Assembly: GCA_003116995.1 (NCBI GenBank)
Contig: BDSL01000068.1
Coordinates: 186,001-250,000 of the forward strand
Reading direction: 5' to 3'
DNA length: 64,000 nucleotides
DNA from: Yamagishiella unicocca
Lineage: Eukaryota; Chlorophyta; Chlorophyceae; Chlamydomonadales; Volvocaceae
The position numbers and the translations under genes were made by a program. The first letter of the stretch is position 1. Each line of letters begins with the position of its first letter. Below are positions 21,580-32,200 of this stretch, one piece after another. The notes under the pieces were generated by a model. It ran no database searches. It was not told the origin of the DNA and was given only the letters and a program-made list of their open reading frames with translations.

Positions 21580-24500
21580 CTAGAGGAAGACCGGCTTGCC
21601 CGAATGAGGCGCCCCGCCCGGCTTGCCCATGCCGCCCACCGCTACCCTCGCCGCCCGCGACCGCTCCACCGCACGCCCCGGACTTGCGTCGCGCGGAGGC
21701 GACCCGCCCACCCTCACAACCCCCACCCCATTGGCGTAATCCTCCAGCTCCCCGGACTTGAGCGTCACCCCTCGCCCGCCCGTCGCGCCGTGCTGCAACC
21801 CCGACAGCCGCTCCTCCTTGCTGGCCCTCAGCTCCGCAATCATCAGCCCCGGCCCCCCCGGCAGCCCCTCCTTGGCCGGCATCGACTCCAGCCTCGGCAG
21901 GAAGCTGCCCTTGGCCGTCATCGCACCCCCCGCGCTCATACTGACCATCTGCTTGCTAACGGGCTGGTCGCATGTGAGGCAGCGCATCTTGGTAGCTAGG
22001 GCGCCGGCCTGGCCGCCGCCGCCGCCGGCGGCGGCGGCGGCCGCGCGCAGCGCGTCCCCAATATCCGGCCTCATCGCTATGGCCTCCCCTATGCCCGCCA
22101 CCGCCTGCCCCAGCGCGTGCGTCTGCTGCTGCACCACCCGCAGCGCGTCCGCGGGCGCCTTGGACTCCAGCACGTCCTCCAGCGCCTGCAGCTCCTCCAG
22201 CTTTACCGCGCTCTCCAGCGCCGCCTCTATCGACCCCAGCAGCTCCGTCTTCATGTCCCCCATGCTCGCCTCCAGCGCGTTTATCCGCTCGTGGAACACC
22301 GCGTCGATGTCCCTCGGCTCGCCCTTCTTCCGCAACCCGTCCGCCAGCTCGTCCACCCGTGACGTCAGCGCCGGCAGGTCGCGCTCCGCCAGCGTCACCG
22401 CCACCGACGCCTGCGCCTTCACCTCCGCCACCGACGCCTCCACCTGGCTGCGCAGCAGGCTGAGGTCCGCGAACGAAACCTCGGAGCCGTGCCGCGCGGC
22501 GGCATCCCGCCGCGCGGTCGACAGATCCGCCACCTGCGCCCGCAACGCACTCACGGCCTCCTCCACCTGCTGCAACCGGCTGAGCGACTCCACTGCATTG
22601 GACCCCAGCCCCGACCGCAGCCCCCCGACCTGCATCGCCAGGCTCTCCACCGTCTCCCGCAGGGCCTCATTCTCCGCCCGCACCTCCGCCACCTCCTGCC
22701 CCATCTGCACGACCTTCTGCGCCGACACGGCCGCGTGGCCCGAGGCCATCACGGGCACCGGCGTGGACGAGCCGATGGCGCTGAGGCGCAAGGGGCTGTT
22801 GGGGGAGCCCAGAGCGCGTGGGCTGTGGTTGGGTGAGTTGCCCCTGGTGTGCGTTGTGGAGTTGATGCCTGCGGCCAGGTCGATGACCGGGCTGCCGCTG
22901 CGCGTCGTGACCTTCATCCCGGGAGGCCAGGCAGCAGCGCCCACGTCGTCCGGGTGCCCCTCCGCGCCGTGGTGGTGCGGCTGGTGGGAGTGGTGCGGCT
23001 GCTGCGGGTGGTTGCCCGGCGGGCGCCAGGCCTGCAGCGGCACCAGCGGCGGAGCGGCGCCGTTGGGGCCGGTCTGCGGCGGGGCTCCGCCGGTGGGGTA
23101 CTCGAGGTCCGGGATGGAGACGCCCAGACCGCCGGCGATCTGCTCGATGGCCACCAGCTTGCCGTTAAGGTTGTATACGCCCGTGAGGCGCTTCTCCAGC
23201 CGCTGGAGCCGCGTCTCCAGGTCCGGAGTGTCCTCGGCGCTGGCGCCGTGCTGCGCGGACAAAAGCAGAGGCGATGTCGGCGGCGGTGGTGGTGGTGGTG
23301 GTGGTGGCAACCGTCAGGTGGTTGTGGATGCGGCGGTGACGGTGGCACGGCAGGGTCAAATGGCTGTGGAGGTGATGGTAGCGATAGTGCAGTGATAGTG
23401 GTGGTGGTGGTGGTGATGAGTCGCGGGCGCTTCAACTTGGCGGTCATGCCCTAGTGCGTCAGCTCGGGCGAAGCTGCGCCAGCAGCAGGCGAAGATGTAC
23501 CAGCAGGCGGAGATGCGTCAGCAGGCGGGCGCCCCGGTGGGCGGGCCGGGGTGGCCCGCAAGCCCCCCGGTCCGTCAAGGGTATTTTAGGCGCGCGCGGT
23601 TGAGGGCCGCGAGTAAGGGCTGCATGCTGCGACTGCTCGCGAAACTGTCTGGGGACAGTGAAGCCGCCTAGGCGGAGTGGGCGAGTGAGTGGGCGAGTGA
23701 GTGGGCGAGTGAGTGGGCGAGTGAGTGGGCGAGTGACTCACCGCATCGCGCGGAGCGCGCTCTCCGCCGCTCTCGGACAGCTGGCCCTCCAGAGCCTGTC
23801 ATACCAACACCGGGTGGTTGCGACGGTGAGTCAGTGATGAGGGCCATTGTGATGTGGGTCAGTGATGTGGTTCAGGGGGCGCGAAGCCCCGGCCATACTG
23901 GTATCAAGTGAGGCCAGGTTACCAGGGCTGCAAGGGATGAGATGAAAGTGTTTTCAACGGAGCGGTGCCGGCACTGCACCGCAGTTAGCGGCAGGTAGCA
24001 GTCACTGGGATCCCACCGCCCCGCATCCCACCAGCCGCCCCGCCGTCGTACCGTCATCGCTTGTGCCCATGCCCCTGGACGCACACATCACCCGCTTACC
24101 CTGCCAGCCTTACCCGAAACACACGCCATCGGGGGCCCCTCCCCTCCCCTCCCCTCCACCCGGGGGCCGCTTTGCTCCCCCGCGTAGGGCCGGCTGCGAA
24201 CCCTTTTGTCCCAAGGGGCCCGAGCCGATCCGGCGTGGGGCAACGGCGCGCTCGGTGCGGGCCCCCACTGAGGACCCAGCCCTCCCTGGAGCGAGATGGA
24301 GACCGGAGCAACTTTCGCATCCCGTCATGTAGGGCACCACTACCGCATCCCGCCATGTAGGGCACTACTCGCGTCCGATGTTCCGACCGGCGAGGTCGCA
24401 AACACGTGCAGCTGCAAGGTTGCAAACACGTGCAGCTGCCAAGTCGCCGCTTTAGCACCAGCGAGGCTCCCCGTGCGCCGTCTGCTTTCATCCACACGCC

Positions 24501-25780
24501 CCCATACACGGTGTGGCCCCCATTGTCGACGCTGGCGCCGCCCGTGCTACGCGCTGGGTGGTGCCAGCGTCTTTACCCACCAGCCCGCGGCTCGAGGCCC
24601 TCCCCGCCCGGATCCTTGCTGAACGCAGCCCCAAGCGAAACACCCTAGTCGTATTATCAATGGTGGTATAGCTTGTCTGCCTAGTGAAAGGCCCTTTCAC
24701 TGGTTATTGGACCTATCATAGCTTGTCTGCCTAATGAAAGGCCCTTTCACTGGTTATTGGACCTACCTGACAGGTGATGACCACAGCACAGCACCCTAAC
24801 CCGCGGACACCATCTTCGCCCAACCGCACATGCAAACGCACTCAGCCCCGCCCGGCGGTTGTTGGCGCGCCCACCAGCAACCCCGAGCCCTCCCTCCCTC
24901 CCTCCGTCCCAATGCTCCTTCCCAATGCTCCAGCATATGCCCACATCCTCGCTGTCCGCCGACCATGCGCCCACTATCCTATCGTTTTCGTGTCAACGAT
25001 ATTCAGGCAACTCCCCCCACGGTGAGCTGCAAGGCCGCCAGGCCGAAAGGCGCACCTCCAGCCGCGCGATGATCTCCTGCTGGTTGAAGGGATTGAGCTT
25101 GGGACCTGCCGCGTCCCCCTGCCGTGACTCCAGCAGCTTAATGCGCTCCAGGAGCTCGTCCGCTGCCACGTCCTTGACCGCGATTCGGTCCATCTGCAGC
25201 GCAGCAGGCCGGCGGGGATGCGGAGTTGGACGAGCGAGTGATGGGACGAGCGAGTGATGGGACGAGCGCGGAGGAGCGAATTGGGACGTAACGGGAAGTG
25301 TCGCGGAGACACAGGTGCTTCGCAGGGCATCAGAGTGAAACCGCACCAACACCGGCGAGGCCCGCACGGGCGCGTCTGATTAACGTGAGTAGCGGGGTGG
25401 TCCAGAAGCGCCGGTGTGATTGCGTATTGCTACCCGTGATTCGCTGTGTACAGCGCTCATTGAGATGGAGGTACGGATGGGGGGTATGAGGGCGGCTGGG
25501 TAGGTGAACTGGGGTGCATGGAGGTTGGTTCGCCTGCAGTCCGGCAAGCCGCAAGCCGGCGCGGCGTATGGCTGACCTTCTCCTTCATTTGTTGCATGAA
25601 TGTCGCTTGTGACTGTAGTCGCTGGAAGAGGTTCTCAATCACCAGCTGGAGCGGGGTCTGGACCATCAGCGGCTGTCGAATCGCCTTGAGGAACTCCCGC
25701 TGCTCGCTCTCGTCCCATCCTATTCTCATAGCGACGCCAGGATTGGTCCCCATAGTTGCCGCTGCCGCTGCTGGCCTCAC
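21580..25780 (-). CDS. Coiled-coil protein, possibly QRICH2/DUF4795-like
   Basis: Four exons, all phase 0: 25780-25577, 25193-25056, 23795-23742, 23250-21580, giving 688 residues (679 if the second ATG at 25753 is used). The N-terminal 110 residues form helices (AIRQPLMVQTPLQLVIENLF; LLERIKLLESRQGD). A coiled-coil segment (LETRLQRLEKRLTGVYNL) is followed by a Pro/His/Gly-rich disordered linker, then about 250 residues of heptad-rich helix (for example RAENEALRETVESLAMQVGG and RSQVEASVAEVKAQ). Next is MRCLTCDQPVS, a Cys pair in a context I associate with DUF4795 (QRICH2, a sperm-flagellum protein), then a basic disordered tail. The family call is from memory of that motif and is moderate. It diverges from the MAP10-like gene across 473 bases. 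Confidence 0.75.
23660..23737. repeat. GAGTGGGC-type minisatellite
   Basis: About six copies of the 12-base unit GAGTGGGCGAGT lie just after the donor of the 54-base exon in the coiled-coil gene. A very similar array sits in a fibrillin-gene intron at 39600-39765. Confidence 0.85.
24664..24767. repeat. Direct repeat of about 51 bases, each copy with a perfect hairpin
   Basis: Two adjacent copies begin TATCATAGCTTGTCTGCCTA or a near variant. The first contains AGTGAAAGGCCCTTTCACT, a 9-base inverted repeat around one C; the second has one mismatch in the left arm. It lies in the long intron of the coiled-coil gene. Confidence 0.8.
24950..24998. repeat. Dispersed repeat, second copy of bases 84-133
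   Basis: CGCTGTCCGCCGACCATGCG and the following ~30 bases match positions 84-133 with few differences. The copies lie in non-coding sequence of two different genes that are on opposite strands. Confidence 0.8.
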
Positions 25781-26253
25781 ACCGAAAACACTGACTCGTG
25801 GATTGGTCGTCCTATACTAACAAATAGCTTAGAAATACACTACGTTTGTGTAGAGAATACTGTGATGAAGACGCCCAAGGCTGGTAAGAGGATACGCAAC
25901 TCTAAGGCTTGAGCAGCATATGCAAGCCGCTCCACTGCAAGTCATATCATACTTGTCTTCTGGGTTGTCGAATAGCAATTATGTGTTTAGAGATGACACC
26001 GGGGCCTTCCGATGTTGACTCACGGTTGCCACCCTTGCCGGCTAGGCCTTATGCTAGGTTGCCTGCCAAAACACGATGCGCAGGGATGCGCCAAAGCGGC
26101 AATCATAGTTGTGGTATTATATGACTGTCTATTCACTCGAATACATAGATGGGGAAGTGGTCCGGTGGGACTGCTGCTGCTGCCGTCATGCTGCTGCCGG
26201 ACCCGTAGGGACCCACAAGCCAACCAGAACTGCACATCTCACGCGGCGGCAAT
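25781..26253. promoter_or_regulatory. Bidirectional upstream region of the coiled-coil and MAP10-like genes
   Basis: The start codons diverge and are 473 bases apart. The region is clearly AT-richer than both flanking exons and must hold both promoters and 5' leaders. Shared regulation is an inference from the spacing. Confidence 0.5.
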
Positions 26254-29200
26254 ATGACAGATTACTTTAATTTCGAGTTATTCGTGCACGCACTAGAGTT
26301 TGCCGACCCGGCATTCGTGGAAGCGACGTTGGGACTGTCGGATAGTACCCAGTTCCCGAACATCCCTTACGCCATTGCGTTCAGCTTTTTAGACTATCCT
26401 CTTATACTCGTGTATCCAAAGCATGGGGCATTGGAGACCTCCGCTTACGGCGACGCTTTTCCGGCGTACTACGACTTCATCTCGTTCGAAAGCGGCAAGT
26501 CATGCATGCTGCAGGCAGACGCGGAGGAGCTTCAATTCCTCGTCGAACAGGTGCGTATCGGCTTACGTCTCGACCCACTTCCGCGCGACCCTCCGACGCG
26601 TCGTTGGTTGGTTACCCTGCCGCCCACCCTGCCCAACCAACCTCACGCCCCCTCTTCATCCCGCCCCAACCCTCCCAACCCAACCCGCCAGACGCCTCTC
26701 TACGTCTCCCTCTTCCACGTAAAAACCCTTCCCAAGCCAACCATGTTGGCGGCAGGCCACACGCCGATCCTCGTGAGCCCAGCGCCTGGACGCGACCGCG
26801 CCATCCCGCCCACCTCACTCCAGAGCGCCGCCGTCCGCCAGGTCACTCTGTTCAGCCCGGGCGGCGTGGAAGTTGGCACTGTGCACCTGAGCTGCCGGCT
26901 GACGCACTTCGGGCCCCGAGTGCCCCCCCTCTCCACCCTCACCATCCTCCCGCACTCCGCCGCCGCGCGCATGGCCGCCGCCGCCATCAACGGCACCGCC
27001 GCCGCCGCCACCCCAACCACCAACGGCCCAACTGTCAACGCACCAACTGCCGCCAGCAGCGGCCGCCCGTACGTTGCGCCCATGGTCCCGCTGCAGTACG
27101 CCGCCGCGCCCGCGGCTACCACCGGCGGCGCTGGCGTAGGTACGGGAGCAGGTGCAGGGGGTGCGGCTGCGGCCGTAGGTTCCGCTGCAGCTATGGGGGC
27201 CACCAGTCAGATGGACGTGGCGAGCGCCTTCATGGCGGCAGGGGGGCTGGCGGCGCAGGAGCTCCGGCGACAGCGCCACGCGGCGGTCGCAACCGCGATG
27301 CAACCGCCGCCGCCGCCGGCGCTGTTCTTCGCCAACGACCCGTTAATGGCTCAGCAGCCGCAGGCGTTCCTGCAGCGGGCCCAGGACCAGGTGGCGGCGC
27401 ACCGGGAGGCGTTCAATGCGGCGGCGGCGCAGCAGCAACAACAGCGGCAGCTACAGCAGCGCCAGGGCCGCCAGCCTACGTCCGAGGAGGTTATGGCGGG
27501 GCAGGCTGAGTACGACGCCGCAGTAGGCTACGGCCAGGACGAAGAGAAGGAGGAGGAAGAGGAGGAGGAGGTGGAGGAAGAGCGGCGGCGCCGGCGGCAG
27601 TGGGACGTGCCTCTTCCGGGGCAGGCAATCCTGGAGGCGCTCTTCATGCCCAGCCCCCAGTTCAACTCCACTCGCCGCTCGGCTCAGGAGCAGGCGATTG
27701 CGCGGGCAGCGGAGCCGTACAGGAACCTTCTGGAAGCGCGGGAGAAGGTAATGGGCGCCACCGGGGGCAGGGCGGCCATCAAGCGGCCCGCCACCGCGCG
27801 ACCGGCCACGGCTCCATCAGCAGCCGCCAAGCCGGTGAAGCCGGCGTCGGCAAGGATGCCGCAACGAGTTGCAGCTAGCACTGCACCAAAGGCGGTGCCG
27901 GCGCCGGCGCCGGTTGCGGCAAGGGTGATGGCTCCGGCGCCAGCGCCGATGACGCCTGCGGCGGCGAAGGTGAAGGCACCGCCAACCGTGGCTGCAAAGG
28001 TGGCGACGGCAGCAGCGGTGACACCACCGCCGCCGCCGCCGCGTCCTCGCAGGGGACCCCCGGCGACTCACACCGCATGGGCGGCGAGCAGCACAACCCA
28101 GCCAGTGACGCTGACGGTGACGGGTAGCCGGACGATGACGGGCAGCGGCGCCGCCGCCGCCACCGGGGGTAAAAGCCACCGCTCGCCGTCCCCACGGCGC
28201 GCCGCCACCACCGGGGGGAAGAGCCACCGCTCGCCGTCCCCGCGGCGCGCCGCCGCCGTCACCTCGCCTGGCAGGATACCAGCGTACCGTCCGCAGCAGC
28301 GGCAGCCCGTGACGCCGGCGGCTCGTCCCACGTCGACGGGCCGTCGCGCCGCCGTCAAGTCCCCCGCCGCCAAGTCACCAGCCGGGAGACCACCGTCCAG
28401 CCGGTCGCCGCCGCGGCGGCGTAGCATCAGCCCCTCAAACCAGAAACATGGCCAGGCGAAGAAGAAGAAGCAGAAACAAGCTTCGGAGCCGGTCAACCAG
28501 CAGCTGTCGTACTCAGGGCGGAAGCCCTCGCCGCCGCGGCGTCGGAGAGCGTCGCCTCGGCGAAAGAAGACGACGGCGGCCGCCGCGGCAACGGCGGCGA
28601 CAGCAGCTGCTGACCGCATCTTGCAAGCCGCGGACTTGGAGGCGCCTGAGCACGAGGGGGACGTTCATGAGGCGGAGGAGACGGCGCGGACTGTGGCGTG
28701 GGAGGGCGCTGCCGACAGAGGCTGGGGCGGCGAGGAGGAGGAGGAGGAGGAGGAGGAGCGGCACGCTGAGGAAGAGCCAGGCGAGGAGGAGGGGGAGGAC
28801 GAGGAGGAGGGGGAGGACGAGGAGGAGGAGGAAGAGGGGGAGATGGAGGAAGAGGAGGAGGAGAGGGACAGGCCGCCACCGCAGCGTGCATCACGAGCAC
28901 AGCGGGGATACGACTCACACCCCCACGGTGTATCGGCTGCCGCCGCCGCAGCGGCGGCGGCTGCCGCAGCTGCCGGCGGCGACGCCGACTCGGACTTCGT
29001 TGCTGCGTCAGCGGCCGCGCGTACCGCCGCCGCTGCCGCGGCCGCGGCCATGGGTGTGGGTGGCCTCGGCGGCAGCGTCGGCGGTGGCGGCGGCGGGCAG
29101 GTGTACCAGATGACGTCGGTGCTGATGTGGGAGGTGATGAGCCTGGTCACGATGCGCACGGTGCTGTCGTCAGCGCTGTCGGCGATGGGCGGCCAGATGA

Positions 29201-32200
29201 GCGGCATGGCGACGCAGGTGGCGGCGCAGGCGGCGGCGCAGGCGATGCAGCACATCCAGCCCTTCATGCCTGGGGCGGCTGGCGGTGCCGCCACTATGCC
29301 CGCGACGCCGGGCGCGATGCCGTACATGATGAGCCCGCAGATGATGGCGGTGAGGGGGTGGGCGGAGCCAGGGGTTGCGGCTCCAGGTGGTTCCTTGCCT
29401 CCTTTCGATGCCGGCTTCGGAGCCGGAAAGGGAGGGGCTTCGCCCTGTGGGGCGGTGCGAGGGACGCGTAGGGGGCCGTCCGGGTGCAGCGGGCTGCTGT
29501 CTCTCTGGCCGCGTGTCCCGTGGTGTCGTACGGTCCTGTCCATGAGACCTGGGCACAACAACCTGGGCGGCTGTGTGGTCCTCCGCTATGCCATCGTCCA
29601 ACCTCCTACCATCTCACGCACACCCACACCCATACTGCCGCTGCCGAGCCTGCCCCCGCTGTGCTCCTGCCTCCCCGAAACCGCCTCCCTGCCCGCAGAA
29701 CATGCCGCCGGGCATGCCCATTTTCATGCCACCGCAGCAGCAGCAGCCACACCAGCAGACAATGGACGGCACGCAGCCCTACATGCCAGGCTGGCCGGGG
29801 TCTACCCAACAGACGCCGCAGCAGCCGCTGCAGCAGACAATGACCGCCACTCAGCCCTACATGCCCGGCTGGCAGGGTACCGGACAGCAGACTCCCCCGC
29901 CGGGGATGCCGTACGCCCAGCAGTACTCCCAGCAGTACGCCCAGCAGTACGCCCAGCAACAGGCGGGGGTTGCGGGGGCCGAAACCGGGGGCGAGACGAC
30001 GCCCATGCCGCGGGAGACGGACAGCCCCAGCCGTCGTACGACACGGCGCTCGTCCAAACGGTCATCGGTCTCCTCCGTCGGCGCCAGCGTCGGTGGGTAC
30101 TCGGGGGAACACGGGTGGGGGACGGCGTTTGTTTGCACTCGCTGTCGTACGCCCTGTACGGCTGCGGCCTACTGGCCCCCCAAGGTTTCTGCCCGCGTGA
30201 TCGCTGCCTGCGGGTCCGGTCCCTCCGTGCGAGCCAGGTGCGATGGGCAGCTCCAGACCATGTCGAACACTCTCCGAAACCACATCTCCGAAACCACATC
30301 TCCGAAACCACATCTCCGAAACCACATCTCCGAAACCACATGGAACCCGCATTGCGCTGCCTGCCCGCCCCTGAAGGTCCGAGGGCGTTCAGCAAGCTGC
30401 AGTCGTTCAACGTGCGCCCAGCCGCGAACAGGCCCCCGCTGGCGCGGCGGGACAGCGGCAAGCTGTCCGTCGCCAGCAGCGCCCCGAACACCGATTACAG
30501 CGACGGCTTCGCGTCGGAGCCGTCGTCCGTCGCCATGGCGCCGGTGGCAAGTGAGTGCTCTGGTTATCTAGCTGTTAGGATTGTGGGCTGCTACCGCTCT
30601 ACCCAGCTGTTAGGATTGTGGGCTGCTACAGCTCTATGGGCTGCTACAGCTCTATGGGCTGCTACAGCTCTATGGGCTGCTACAGCTCCATCTAGCTGTT
30701 AGGCTTATGGGCTGCCGCAGCCCTACCTAGCTGCTAGCTTGGCGGGGGTTGTCCTAACTCGCAAGGCGGTTGCGACGGTTAATCCCCTTCGGCGAAGGCC
30801 CCCGTCAATCCCCGAAGGCCGCCTGCGCTGCTGAGCACACACCCCTCGGCCGCCCGTTGCGGTCACCCCCCCTGCGTCGCCCTCCCTGTAGCCGGCCCCG
30901 CTGGCGCGGCGCGGGCGCAGCAGCAGCAGCAGCGGCGGGTGAGTGACACGCCGGCGGACGAGGTGGCGTCTGAGGACGGGGCCGCCGGGCCTCACTCCCC
31001 CGGGGGCTGGATCAAGGACGAACAGCCGGCAGCTACGAAGCGCGCCAGGTGCGTGGGGTGGGCTGGAAACGCGGGATGGGCGGTTGTGTGGTGCGTCCGG
31101 GGTAGCGGTGGGGTGGGATGAGGGCAGTGCGGGACCTTCCGCACTTCCGGTAGCAGCGGCCGGCCAAGCCGGTGGTACATCGATGTGTGTGTGGGGTTTC
31201 AAGGAAGACCCGTGGATGCGAGAAAAAACCGTTTTTAGAACAGACGTTTTGAGATGCATGCTGGAGAACTGGGTTGAGGATACGAAAGACGAAGGTCATA
31301 TGTCGGGCGGGGGCTAGGGCGCCCGGGTCTGAGACAGCACCATCACCTCTGAGCACTGGTTGATGACGGGAGGAACGCGAATACCGGTAGCCTTCATTGC
31401 TCCAATACTTGGTTGTATTTAGGCGGTCGTTGGGCCGGGGAATATGCTCGTTGCTTGCTGGCTGCCGCAAGGCCCTCATCGAGCCCTACCCGTCATACTG
31501 CTTCACCGCTCCCCGCTGCCCTGCCCAACTCCCCCCAAAAATCCTTTGGACGCAACTTACCCGCAGCAGCACCAGCTCCAGCTCGTCGTACAGTGACATG
31601 TACGACGACGACGACTTTGAAGACGATGGCCCCAAGGCGTCGGCCGGCGCCGTGGGCAGCGGCAGCAGCGCGAACCGACGGCCGTTGGGCGCTGACCGCA
31701 GCCAGGTATTAGACGAGGACGAGAGTCTACTGATGGACGTGGATGAGGACGAGCAGGCGGGAGGTCGGACGGAGGATCGGGGTGGCGGCGCCGCCGCCGC
31801 CCTCGTCGCCGGTCGCATCACGGCGACGTCCGTATCCATGTCCATGTCCGAGGACTCACACCTGCACTCGCAATTGCCGTCGGGCGGCTCGCGGCGCACG
31901 CTGAGGTCGCAGAGCCGTGTGGCGTTCCAGGTGCCGGACACCCTCAGGTGAGGCGGCGGGGTGAGAGGAGGAGACCCGTGGGTCGGCACATAGAGCGAGG
32001 CGGGGAGCGGGAGGGAGGAAACCCGTGGGAAAGGGCATATAGAAGGAGTGACGTGGGAGGCGTGGAGGGGGGTAAGTTAGGGGCCTGGGTGGTGTGGGGG
32101 CCGGCGGGGAGGAGTGGGGCGCAGGCGGAGGCGGCCCTCGTCCACGGAAGGGTGCCAAGGAACGGGCGGGGGCCAGGTGCTGAGCGGGATAGGCCTGCTC

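Noticed and set aside
21758..23395. Plus-strand ORF of 545 codons opposite the coiled-coil gene
   Set aside because: It is the antisense shadow of the large coiled-coil exon. The minus frame has heptads and joins three further exons in phase.
28665..29561. Minus-strand Ser/Ala-rich ORF of 298 codons
   Set aside because: Antisense of the Glu- and Ala-rich exon of the MAP10-like gene, whose plus frame is fixed by thirteen matching exon phases.
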